This document shows, one piece after another, positions 24,255 through 35,900 of a stretch of 64,000 nt of DNA. The stretch spans positions 1,314,666-1,378,665 of the forward strand of contig PTFA01000029.1 of the NCBI GenBank assembly GCA_003342895.1. The letters run 5' to 3'. The notes under the pieces were generated by a model. It was not told the origin of the DNA. It ran no database searches and saw nothing but the letters and a program-made list of their open reading frames with translations. The DNA is from Casuarius casuarius (lineage: Eukaryota; Chordata; Aves; Casuariiformes; Casuariidae). The stretch's first letter is position 1. The number at the start of each line of letters is the position of its first letter. The position numbers were made by a program, and so were the translations under genes.

Positions 24255-24384
24255 GGAAGCACCAGTGTATTCTCTGGAAACTCACGAATATCATAGATTG
24301 TGGTTCCCTGTGTATATTCATCATCATATAGCACTGGCATCCATGTTAGGGTCTCTACTAATATATTAGCCTCGATAGCTAGTC
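24255..24384 (-). pseudogene. ASPG-like exon 2 paralogue, intact frame and splice sites
   Basis: A 130-nt exon with the same length and phases as ASPG exon 2. It reads GLAIEANILVETLTWMPVLY, DDEYTQGTTIYDIREFP and then TLVLP. The acceptor is TTTTAG and the donor GTAAGT, and there are no stops. By hand alignment 23 of 44 residues equal those at 3679-3808, so the duplication is old. Whether it is still transcribed is unknown. Confidence 0.85.
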
Positions 24385-27300
24385 CTAAAATTAGAATAGT
24401 CATCAGCAGCAATTGTTTAATGTTTTATTTCTACCTCCTTATCTTCTGCTTCATAAATAAAATAATCTATTCCTTAGAGAACAAACAATACTGTTACAAT
24501 TAAAGTGAGCTTGTTCAATTCACCACTTAATTCGCAATTGGGCAGCAGGAGTCAGTCTGCAAATCACTGCTATCCATACTAGTAAAACTAGTTCAGGAGA
24601 GATCTATCATTTTAAACTAGAGAAAGCAGAGGATCTGTCTATAGCTATTTCTGTGATCCCTTGAAACACGTGCTCTGAAAGAGTTTAGGATCTTGCCCGT
24701 ACCAAGAGTTCTAATCAAATCTAACCTACCTTCCCACCTTTCAAATGTAGGCTTCCTACCTTATTAAAAAGGCCAAAAAAATCCCCAAAGATATATATGC
24801 AACTGCTCTGCTGTTTGTTTACTGATTATGCAATCTGGATTTTCACTAAGAGACTGAAAAAAAATCATAAATGTTGAAATATTGCTAAGAGCTGCACCTT
24901 TCCTTTTAATAGAAAAAGAACAAAACAAACAAAAAAACCCACAGGCATCCAGGGAGAAGCTTATCCCTGTGTGTTTTATTCTCTATTTATGAAGAAAAAT
25001 AGAGAGCAGGATTTAAAAACCCCTCCATGGAGTGCAGGAAGACCAAATACAGGAGAGGAAAAGACAACCACTGCAATGGTGTGTTTGTGCAACACCTGGC
25101 ACTTACCACTCTGGCAAGGAAGGGAGACACATTCCATAAGCTTTGCATAAAAAAGGTGTGAACTCATCAGCTGTAAGGGGTTACTGCAGTTTTTTGAGGA
25201 AAAAGGAAATGGATACCAGCATACAAGTTACCTTGTTCCCACCTCTGCCAGGAGGCATCCCTACTGCTCTTTCTCCTGGCTACCAGGGTGCTTGCAGGAA
25301 GGCACGAAGGCGAGAGCCTTTCAGGAAGACATTTGGTGCTGCTTGCTCACTCCTGCCCCACTCACCTCCATCTGCTTCATGGTTCCCCACCACATGGTGG
25401 TTGAATGAAAACTGAATTTAGGAGTATAAAATAGAGACAAGAGGAAAATAAACACCAATCCATGTGGCTGTACTAGGTGCCTAAGGAAAAAAAAAAAAAA
25501 AAATCTATCTACAGATTCGCTAATCTCAGAGGTTGCCTCTTACCTCAATAATCCTTTCTGGGGGTTAGTAAAGACCTTACTCCTTCCTCAGACATCTCTT
25601 CCTTGCTTGTTTCTTTCATTTATCATCCTTTTTGGAGTTTTTCTGCTTTTCTCCAAGTTATTTTAGAAAAAGGAAACTGAAAAAGCCAAGCTATACACTT
25701 GATGGCTGTTTTTTTTTTTTTTTTTTAATTAGTGTTAGTTCAGGTCTATCCCTTTCTACAGGCTAATAGTAGCAAAAAACCCACCACTACAGTCCTGCAT
25801 TACCATTACTCTGGCCATGTATTACTATTACTCTGAAATGTGCTGCTAGATTATTTCCAAAATCAGTACAGCTCTTGTCACATTCTACACTAACACTTTT
25901 ATGTGTTAGTCCAAACTAATTCAAATTTATCCCAATTCACATGGCCTTTTTCTGATATTTGTATGTAGACTAGCACCTCATTTTAACCTGCTTTAAGGAT
26001 TGTGGTAGATGTACATAATCCTCAGCATGGTGTGGTGCTCTTGTTTTGAAGATAAACAGTACAGTAGCTTCAGGGACCAAATCAAGTATCTCCAGAACTA
26101 CAGGTCTAAATTTATCCAAAGAGCCACTCCTTTCCATCTAGTATTTAAGTGAAGGCTAACCACTTCTTATTCAAAAAAGAAAACAAGAAAAAGAAAAAAA
26201 CACTTTATTGTTTGCAGAGTAAGTGATTTTTCACCTCTTCCACATGCTTTCAGGATTATACAAATAATCCTGGTATTTCAGCTTTAGACAAAAAAAATCT
26301 CAGCTTTAGACAAAAGAAGTTTCATCTTCAGTTAGCAAATGGCAGCATTTATGCAGTTTCTCAAGGCAATTTTTTTTGACTTGGATCATCTTCTATGTGG
26401 CTGCTTCAACAGTTCTTTGTCTCATTAAATTCTCATTCAAGTCACAAGGAAGGTGGTTAGTGTAAATAAACCTGAAACATCCGGTCATGGGTTAAGCAAT
26501 ATGAAGCCTGTTGGGACTGCACTTGTTGTGCTCGGTAAAGTGACCCTAGGATAAAGTCTCCATTCAAATTCCAGTATCTACCTTCCTTCTCCAGTTAACT
26601 GTCAAGTCTCTTTATGTCTACACTGTAATCAAAACCTTATGTAAAACACACGAGCAAGCTATAAAAATAGGTAGCTCAAGTACCTACAGCAGGAAACAAC
26701 TGCTAGAAAAGACCAAAATTTCTGAACTATGCCCACATTTGCACCTCTTAAAAAAAAAAAAAAATCACGTAAGGCTGCAAAGCGATAGTACTGTTTTCTT
26801 TGGAAATCACTTCAAATTGGCATCCATAATCACCTTAATTTCTTCAGTCACACTCACTGCAGAATGCATGTACTGTTACTTGGAAGTGTTTCTAAGTCTC
26901 AGCAGGAGTTCTCTATGGCTCATTTAAACTACCCATGTCCCTACTAATACACCATTTGGGGAAAGAAATCCTGTGAAAATCCTTAGCTTGCTTTGTGATC
27001 ACTGCTGTAGTTCCCAAAGGCAGGCCAAGCTCATTCAAAATTGCTCAACTTAATAACTACAGGCATCATGCTAAAGGCTGCTGTTATACCTGTTCTCGAT
27101 TCCCTGCATCACACCTGAGTAACTGAAATGTTCATGTTTGTTATTTCTTTTTAATAATTGTTTCCTTTCGTCTTTCACTGTGTAAAAAAAAAAAGTGTTG
27201 ATCACATCAGTATGATTATTATAATGAAATTACTGTGGCTCTCAAATATTCTAAGGAATCAACTTAGGAATCAGAGATGATGTTTCCCTAATCTTTGTTT

Positions 27301-28416
27301 TAGCAACTTCAGATGTACTTGGAATAACAGCTGATATAGTTAGTAGAACACAAGCTACACCTCCTGAACAACCCTTTTTAGTCTATAGTTAGTTAAAATA
27401 TAGTTAAACTCCTTTTGGTATTTGTTTATATACTTGGTTTCTAGCACACCCTGTGGCAGTAATTTCCAGTTAATTATGTGCAACATGAAAAAGAGCTTTC
27501 AAAACCACTACCTGATTTCATTGTAGCTGTGTAGGAAATTAGAAGTAATAATGAATCTATGTATTTCAGACTTGTATGTTCTGAGAAGCACCTATCAACA
27601 TGATTTATCACTGTTCCATTGCTATTGGAAGCTGTCAAGAGGAGAAACACTGGTGGTTAAGCTGACCTTGTACAGACTCAAATAATATTTCTACTTTGGA
27701 TTCAGTTATGGAAGAAATACATTACATTGATGATCACTAATAAATTGTGATAAATGATATCCCATTCTATCAGATGCTGACAAGCACCTGGAGAGACAAG
27801 GAAGCTTGATAAGTGGTCATGGCCCTTTTCTCATGGAAGTAACCCCTGAAAGGCACAAGGTTGACTGGGATCAGGTCTATAGCCATACAGAGACACTAAT
27901 ATATTACAGCACTACTTTCTCCAGTGCTGCTTCCTATTAAACATGAAGGGGAAAGTCCTGAGCTGTTCTACCTAGGACTAAGTCTTAAACAAGGTTAAGA
28001 AATTTTGCAATGCTGTTGAAACTGGAATCAAACAATAAAATACAGCTGCTGCTTTTAAAAAATTGGTACTACATTTTCATCTGGCAACAAGCAGCACTTC
28101 CCAGTAAGGCTAACTGGTCCATTTCCTTCAAGGGCAATCTATCCCATATCATGTTTGCAGGCTCATTATGTACTAAACACAAAATTGAGAGTTCTTAAGA
28201 GTTAAAACACACAGTTCACACTCCTCAGCAACTAATGAGAGGTAGCTCTGCTACAACCCAGTAACACCTAGAGTTACTCACTCCTCTCCTCTCCTCATAA
28301 TGACAACAGCAGAAACCGATCAGTTTTATTACTATGTGAATTATTACAGAGTACTTCTTCATTATTGGCAGCATTGCAGCATGCAATTAGAAGGTCAAAG
28401 GGAAATAACAATAACC

Positions 28417-28430
28417 CCACCAGATGGCAG
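28417..28430 (+). promoter_or_regulatory. CTCF-like motif between TDRD9 and the ASPG relic
   Basis: CCACCAGATGGCAG fits the CTCF core consensus CCASYAGRKGGCRS at every position. It lies in the gap between the TDRD9 3' end and the ASPG-like relic. A single motif match is only suggestive. Confidence 0.4.
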
Positions 28431-29170
28431 CATACTCACAGGAAGAGGCTTGGAAAGTAAGACATTACCAAGACAGGGGAGGGGGGGAAAAGCAGAGTAA
28501 GAAAAATACATACCATTCCTTTCAAATCTCAACTTCAGCATTGTTTACAAGGAATCATGAGAAATTACATTATTTATATAATACCTTTTGATATGACAAA
28601 GTTACCTTTTCCTACAGGAATTCCCATCACTAATAGGCAAAGCAAAGATGTGACATTCTGCCTTTTTCCTTTGCCCCCCAAAATGTGTAGATGTGATATG
28701 CTGTTAATGAAAAACTGCTGTCTAAGCAACTCAGGAAACACAATTTCTGTTAAATCCATGTCATTATGAAATACGAAGTTTTAGTTCATAAGTATTACCA
28801 AAACGGGTCTGAGGAAGTAAGGCTTATAATGAACTGAAGAGACAGTGAAACTGCCTATTACAAGGTTGTCTCCTTTAACTTTCTGTTTAAGTACCACTTA
28901 AAATTATTTTTTGTTAGTTTAAGTATCACCTTATTTTCCCCAAATCTGTCACTTTGCTTATTGATTGTCTGTTCTTCAGAAGAATAACAGACATTACATG
29001 ATTTTCAAATAGTTGAGTGAAGAGAGAACAGATCAATACATTCCCACAAATTGCTTTCTTATTCATGTATTTCATGAATGCAATCACACACCATTAATAA
29101 TTAAATTTATCTTTTATGAAGCATGATCACACAACACAAGAGACAAACCCATTTTATTCCATTTCTGTGT

Positions 29171-29176
29171 TTTATT
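29171..29176 (-). promoter_or_regulatory. Possible TDRD9 polyadenylation signal (AATAAA)
   Basis: This is the first AATAAA on the minus strand after the TDRD9 stop, about 675 nt downstream. A second lies at 29152-29157. The hexamer is common in AT-rich DNA, so the link is a guess. Confidence 0.25.
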
Positions 29177-29849
29177 CTGAAACCACTGACCTTATTTTTA
29201 GGACTAAAGAACTCCTGGGTTAGAAAGTAAGAGGAAAAGATGAAACAAATGTGCAGTGAATCAGTAATTCAAAAACATTCTTCTACCATATAGAAAAAGG
29301 AATCATGTATGAGGTTTTGTCATATGAAAAGTGAATGAAAAAAAACAAGTTATATCCAGTGTATAAAGTTTTGATAACCTAGATTACCAGTTTCTGTTAA
29401 CCTCTAGTTTTTGCATACAAAAGCAACCTCTGTTGTGTGACTTTTTCAAATATTGATAACATACAAATAAAGCAAATACAAAAATGCATCTTGCAATTAT
29501 CAAAGAAAAAAGATTGCCCCTTAGCTCTTGAACTTTTAACATAGAAAATAACTAAGCCTTAATCTGCTTTGTTTTTCATGTTGCTTGTGATGCACTTTCT
29601 CAGAAATATTATTAAAATGAAAATTGCATCCTGCTTTAAATAAGCTGGTTTTATGAATTAACTTGTCTGCTCTAGGCCAGCATACCTTAATTTTTAAAAA
29701 TCCCATCAACATATTCTGCCCTATATTGTACTACGCTTACACTAATCCTAAGGATCACATTTGTAGAGTGAACCTTCAAGGGTACAGAGAAAACAGAACT
29801 AAGTTTTAGACAAGTTATCATACTTCATCTGAGATGCTTCTAGATACAC

Positions 29850-29945
29850 TTAAACATTCAACACAACAAGCTTATGCAGCTGATAAAGATCATTTCCTCC
29901 TCCATGCTGCCTTTCTGACTGGTCAATGATACGTTCTGAATCTAC
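29850..29945 (-). CDS. TDRD9: TDRD9 terminal coding exon with stop
   Basis: Thirty-one codons from [11 protein letters not shown] to [11 protein letters not shown], then TAA at 29850-29852. The C-terminal YQLHKLVVL matches the vertebrate family end. The 3' UTR boundary is not visible. Confidence 0.94.
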   Translation of the reverse strand, partial: VDSERIIDQSERQHGGGNDLYQLHKLVVLNV

Positions 29946-32900
29946 CTAATCAAAACAAAAAAATCACAAAGTTAGAGTTTATTCTTAAAAATGCATTCAT
30001 ATAGAATATAGAAAAATGCATTCATATAGAATTTCAAAGAGCTCTGACTGCTTCAAATCGAACAGACATAATTTCAGTTCCATGCAGTACCCTTTAAACA
30101 TAATAACTATTACTGTAAAAAGCCCCATCTCATGACATGTCTGAGACAGATTATTCCATAATCATTTCCAAGGGATTATAGGTAGTATTTTATGCTATGA
30201 CATGAATAAGATGCCCTGAGATTCTTCAGACTTTGGATGCAACGGGGTAAATCCTAATGTATGATTTATACATCACCTTGTTTTTATAAAATGCTAAACA
30301 CTAATATAATTGAATAAAAGGTTATCTTGGCAACACCAAGGATAACTGAATTTGAAACATGAAAACAGCAACACTTCAGCTTAAGGCAATATATGAAGAT
30401 ACACTATCCCCTCAGTCAATGTCTATTAAAAATATACACCCTTGGAGTTCACCCACTGTTTTCAATCTTTCCAAAAGAGACCTAAATACCTCATTTATAT
30501 GCCGGGGGTGGGGTAGGGTGGATAATCTTATTCCTGCACTCTGCAGTTCCTCACCTTCTTCTAGTTAAGAAAATGCACTTGTTTGCCATGGTAACTGCAC
30601 AAGAAATCTAGTGGCTTGCAGAAGTCCTTTTAGAAAGAAAGGCAAGACTTCTAGCACAGTAGGAAACTACTCTTCAGCTCTAGGAAATACTCCCAGATGA
30701 AGAAAATGGCCCTCTATCTGACCCCATCACACTGATTCTAAAACAAGCCAGGTTTCCACAAGCTTAATAGGGAAAAGCCACCTGAAAGCACAGCAACCAA
30801 AGTAAAACTAAGATGCACTGCATTCAGGTAAGTCCTAAACAAGAAAAGTCTACCAGTTAATGTTTTCCCTCTTCTTTAATGCTAAAGCTATTTAACAGAA
30901 GAACCAATACAAAATTTTAACTTCCAACAAATGAAAGTTTCCTCTACAATCTCTCTGAACTAAAAAAGCATGAAGAGTTCTGTTTGGAAAGTCAAAGTAT
31001 TTGTACACACAATATAAAAAATTAAACAGACTCTACAAAAATAAGACATTAATAGAGGCTGATGCATACACAACAGTCCTTATGCCTTAAATCCCACTCT
31101 ACAATGCTTTCGGTATCTTCAAATTCAGCACATTTTTTTTCAACTTCATAAAAGATCCGTTCAAAAATAATTTGTTTACCTTTGACCACTGTCAACTAAC
31201 TGAAGGCATACTGCGGTACTCTTAACTACTCATTTTCATTTTTTAAAGTATATTAATAACCTTACCTGATTCCAGGCGTATGACTTATTATACCACTTAG
31301 GAACAATTGCATCTCGTGGTTTTGATTTGCAGATTAAACTGAAATTACATAGAAATATATTGAAGGAATACATTTGTATTTGATTAATTATAAATGCAAA
31401 GGACTTTTTACATTGGGTACAACCAAGTCTTTACAAGGTGTCTATGGTGAATCAAATCTTACGTTTCCTCATTAAACTAATCTGCTCATTTGTCTGTACT
31501 TTGGCCCTTTAGTATAAGAAGTCAGAAGATGCACTTTGTTTCATTGGAAAAGTACACTTAGTTTCCCTGTAAGAGTGCATCGGATTTTTTTTTTTTTTTT
31601 TTTTTAAGAAAATAATGATTTCCTTCATTGACAAAGTACTACAACTTGCAACTATCAGCTATTCTGTAAGACTTATGCATGTACATTCTAGTGAATAAGC
31701 AATACTGCTATTTTTAGGGCATTCTGTTTTGTATGACAACTCAGTTGCTACAAATCGTCTGTATGCCCCAGTTATTTCCTCAAGCTATGCAAAGTACAAC
31801 AGTACACTTTAATTAATTCTGTCAAGATGTGTTTTTCATACATACATTTTTAGTCTTAAGTAGTGGTGACATGTTGTAAATACAATTAGCTTTAAAAAAA
31901 ATGGAAAAAGCAGCTAGAAAGACTGTTCAAGCTAAATATTTTATACATTTATTCTTATTAATAAAAGTTTAATGTCCTGAAAAAATCTAAGTACAACCAG
32001 AAATAATATTTTTAAAATGAAAGAAGATTTTACACACAGAAAAAAATGCATCATGACACTAACTAGATGGTCTCTTCCTCCAAAAAAAAAGTCAAAAAAG
32101 TCAAAAAAGGCCTAGCTTTGGGACTGCGGAAAAAGAATCCAGAATAAAAATAAGTGTATGTGTGAGTGTGTCTGTGTGGGGAGATGAGGACACCCCTGCT
32201 GTAAGTTGTCCCTGTTCCCCCCCCCCCCCCGAAATTTTCCAGAAGAAATTAGTATATCTGTTAAATTAATCCTTCAGTTTCTGATTCATCAAACTTGCAA
32301 TCTTTAATACTGCATGACATTTCAAAATGACAGTTGTTTTTCTTTTCCTTATTTGGAGACAAAATCAGAACCAGGAGAAGACAGATGTGGGAATAAAGAA
32401 AAGGGAAAAGAGTAAATGAATGGCAATCGTGTAAAAAGGGTTTCAGAGAGGAAACACAAGAAATGCACATCCAAATACAGCAACAAAATCATCTAGCATG
32501 TATCTGCTCAAAAATAGGAGACAAAGTATTCCAAATCCAGTATGCCTAAGAGGTTGTTTCTGTGAAAGCTAGTCTTGCAAATCCATCCTGAGATCAGACA
32601 CACAAAGCAGGAGTCCAGAGGTGACTTTGAAGGTCAAATTTTGTCTACCCGATTTTGTTCTGCTAGAATTTGCCATGCTAACAATAAAGGAGATTCCTGC
32701 AGCAGCTTATTATCTGATTTTTCTAAGCAGATTTTGATAAAAGTTTGGAAGTCATACAAACATGGACTCAAATAAGACAAAATTCTGAATATTGGGAAAA
32801 TATACAGTAAGCCAGAAAGTGCTTTTCAGAGGAGTACTTTAAAGAATAAATATTCTGGAGCTGTACAAACTCAAGTATATTTATTTTTCACATAATGCCT

Positions 32901-35900
32901 TAAGACAGAATGAATTCAACATCAAATTTTGAAATTATTTTATTTGTAAGTCAACCGAGTTAAAAAAAAGTTTATTACTCTGAAGAAATAATGGTTTTGC
33001 TTCTTTCTGCCTATCCACTTTCATAGATTTCTGTCTGCACTTACTACAACATGAATCAAGTTACTGAAGTTCAGCTCGGACATCTGAACACAGTACTAGA
33101 TGACAGCGTCCAAAGGCAATGCAGACAACAATTAGCACCATGCTAAACTGCCCTAAAGGTACCTGCACATGAACAGGAAATTAAATTCCCCATTAGCAGC
33201 ACATTCTCTCAACAGCTGGTATTTTACCAAGAGTTTTTCAGGTTTCAAATGAGAACCACCTGCCACCAATCTGCACTAGCAATCCTTCAGTTAAAAGCAC
33301 CAGGAGCATGCACCTCTGAGGTAGAGCCATTACGGAGCTGTAGCATCACGTTTTCCATGTACACACAAAACACCGTGGAACAGCTGGCTACAGGCTGCCA
33401 GGTCTCTGGCTGGCTCTCCCTGCCGACAGCAGCACACACACCAACACCATGTCCCCCGCCAGAACCACCACTTTGCACAGAACTTTGTTCCCTTGTCACA
33501 TTCGACATGTCTGCTGGTGAGCTAACATACACTGGGTGCCCCCAAAGTTTCTGGCAATTGTTTATGCCCTTTTAATTTCATTTTTCCGTGCCATTTCAGT
33601 GTGAGCAACTACCAGACTTTGGCATACAGCTGTAAGAAAGGTCACATTTCCTAGAAAGGAGGACAATTCTAGAGAGCATAACATAATTCCTAATTCACAA
33701 CTGAGCCAGAGCTCCTCACAAAATCTGTTTGACAGAGACTCAGCTAAGGATAAGAAAGGTCCACTGATGATACAGACAGCACTAAAACGCACGCTACGTT
33801 TACAAACAAAAGATTTTTCCACAGTACGCTCAGCAGCCACAGCACAGGAGGAGCTCTTACAGTTACACTCCATTGAATTGGCTTCCCAGGACACTTCTCT
33901 CACACTGCCAGCTGAAAAAATTCCCAAGACTAGCTGCATTGACACGATAGTTTTTTTCAGAGCCACTGTCTCAGTTACGAAAAACAGGGAGGTCTGCTGG
34001 AAAAAAGGCAAGTGGCTTTATTTCAATTTATAAATTAACCTTGGACTTCCAGCAACTAACTTGGCCAACACCTCTCCTATACAGGTTTGCTAAGGGAGGA
34101 AAGGCAGCACATACAATTGTTATCTAGAGGTGGAAAAATATTTCTAAATCCTTCTGCACTCTTATGCTTATTTATTAGCCTTGCCTTAGGTGCACAAAGC
34201 AAAGATATCTAAGAACTGCTACGTTGTAGAACAGGTTCTACTATCTAGGTTTTATGAGTATTAAGTGATTGGGCTTCCCTGTAGAACTAGTGCTACCACA
34301 AGAAATCCAAAGCTGTTGAGTATACTGCTCTATAAACAAGCAAAGTAAATGAAACACAACATTAAATGAAAACATGTATTATCATTTCCCCAAAGCCTGA
34401 TCTGAGCTATGCTTTGAGCAATCATGTATTTTGGTTTTTCTGAGACTGTGAAATGCAAGATCTCCTGCCTACAAAATGATTACCTTAGAAGTTTCTGACG
34501 AACATTTTCTTGCAACTGCACCATTCTGCCTTGTTCCGGACACACTGCACATTCACAGACTAGTTTATTAATGGCTGTCCTTAGAATGTTTATCTGTAAA
34601 AATGCCAATAACAGAATATGAAGCACTCTAATCCAGTCCTAGTTCCGCATTAGATTATACTGATGCATACGGAAAGTGGCCATGATATCGATACAGCTAA
34701 CCTTAACTGACTATTATTAACTTAAACATAAAGCTTCAAAATTTTTCCGAAGGTTGCTAGACTCCAGCTACTAGAACTCTAACAGTTAATAATCTCTGAT
34801 GCACTAGGTTCTACCTAATCCCTACTATACTGAAAATTCATATGCATGTTTTACCTCTGCTATGTCATCCACACCAAAATGCACATCAAATGTCAGCTCC
34901 ATGTCATTTTCCGGAAGCAGTGGAGTTCCATGAATCTTATTCCAGCCCAAACCACACAGAACACCAGTAAAATACTTTCCACTTCTATCAAGCCTATGCC
35001 AAATAAGAAGAAAACAGTCTCACCTGGAGTTTAGGAAACTAAATGAATATGAAGACAGACTTACAGGAAGGTGTCTAAGCCATGCCAAAGAACATACAGG
35101 ACTTTTAAAGATGCTAAAACAACTTTGGAAAAAACCCCCAAAACAAAAAATTAAAAAACATAAAAACAACAAAAGACTCCCCCAAACCAAAAACCCATGC
35201 TAAATGGTAAAAGCAGAGAAAGAAAGTCTGTCACCAATTTGCCAACGTCCTAAGCAATATTAAAAGACTCACTATTTAAAAAATGCATGAATACCTGAGT
35301 TCTATAGCAGGTGCAAACAGCATACCGAGGAGTGCCGGTAGACCAGGAATAGGAGGCATCAAAGATGTTTCCTCTAAAATCACAGCAGACCCTGTCACCA
35401 CACACAAAAGAAAAAAGAAGTATCTAAGGAAAATGTTAACATCAAAAAAGATGTAATTAATAGAATTACAGTGACATATTTACTCAGATGGGTATTCCTT
35501 CGGAAAAAAAAAAAAAGGACCAAGTGTAGAAAAACCCTCCAAACATTTTCATCAACCATTACCAGTTGCATTTACTGATAAAGAAGCAGCAACCAACATT
35601 TGCTGAAAGGAATCTTCTGGAGCATCACTAATAACAACAGAGTTTATACTTTCTTTTTGTATGACAGCACACCTGGGAGAAAAAATAACAAATATTTTCA
35701 ACATTAAAAAACAAAACAAGACACCAAAACGCACACGTATCAACACAGGAAAAAAAGAATCCTTTTGAATTCACAGTGCCACCCGAATAGGTAACACTTA
35801 ACAGCTGAAGACTCTCTGAATCCCAGCTAGCAGTTGTGTATCATGGTTAGTAACTAACTCCTGTATAAAACATTATAACACTTTTTATGAATCTATTCTT

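Larger units (their letters stand above)
12395..24384 (-). pseudogene. Decayed second ASPG-like gene, head-to-tail upstream of ASPG
   Basis: Scattered ASPG-like exons occur in the right order and strand between TDRD9 and ASPG: an exon-2-like exon (24255-24384), a catalytic exon (20222-20346), an ankyrin-repeat exon (19263-19352), another ankyrin exon (18017-18102) and possibly a last exon (12395-12495). The catalytic exon has two frame breaks and the first ankyrin exon has an upstream in-frame stop. Exon 1 with TGGTI was not found in 24.4-29.8 kb, and exons between 24.2 and 20.3 kb are unrecognisable or were lost; a solo LTR sits there. The best reading is an old tandem duplicate of ASPG that has lost asparaginase function. 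Exon 2 and the 18.0 kb exon are surprisingly well kept. Confidence 0.75.
24385..29849. other. Gap between the ASPG relic exon 2 and the TDRD9 stop
   Basis: I searched here for the missing TGGTI exon 1 of the relic and found none. The right end must hold the TDRD9 3' UTR. The CTCF-like motif lies at 28417. Otherwise nothing recognised. Confidence 0.6.

Noticed and set aside
25143..25415. GC-richer stretch checked as possible exon 1 of the ASPG relic
   Set aside because: No frame gives a TGGTI-like motif, and the possible GTGAGT donor does not have the required phase.
33249..34011. Opposing open frames of 108 and 149 codons in a TDRD9 intron
   Set aside because: No domain, no splice sites, no known match. 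Opposite-strand open frames of this size can arise by chance.
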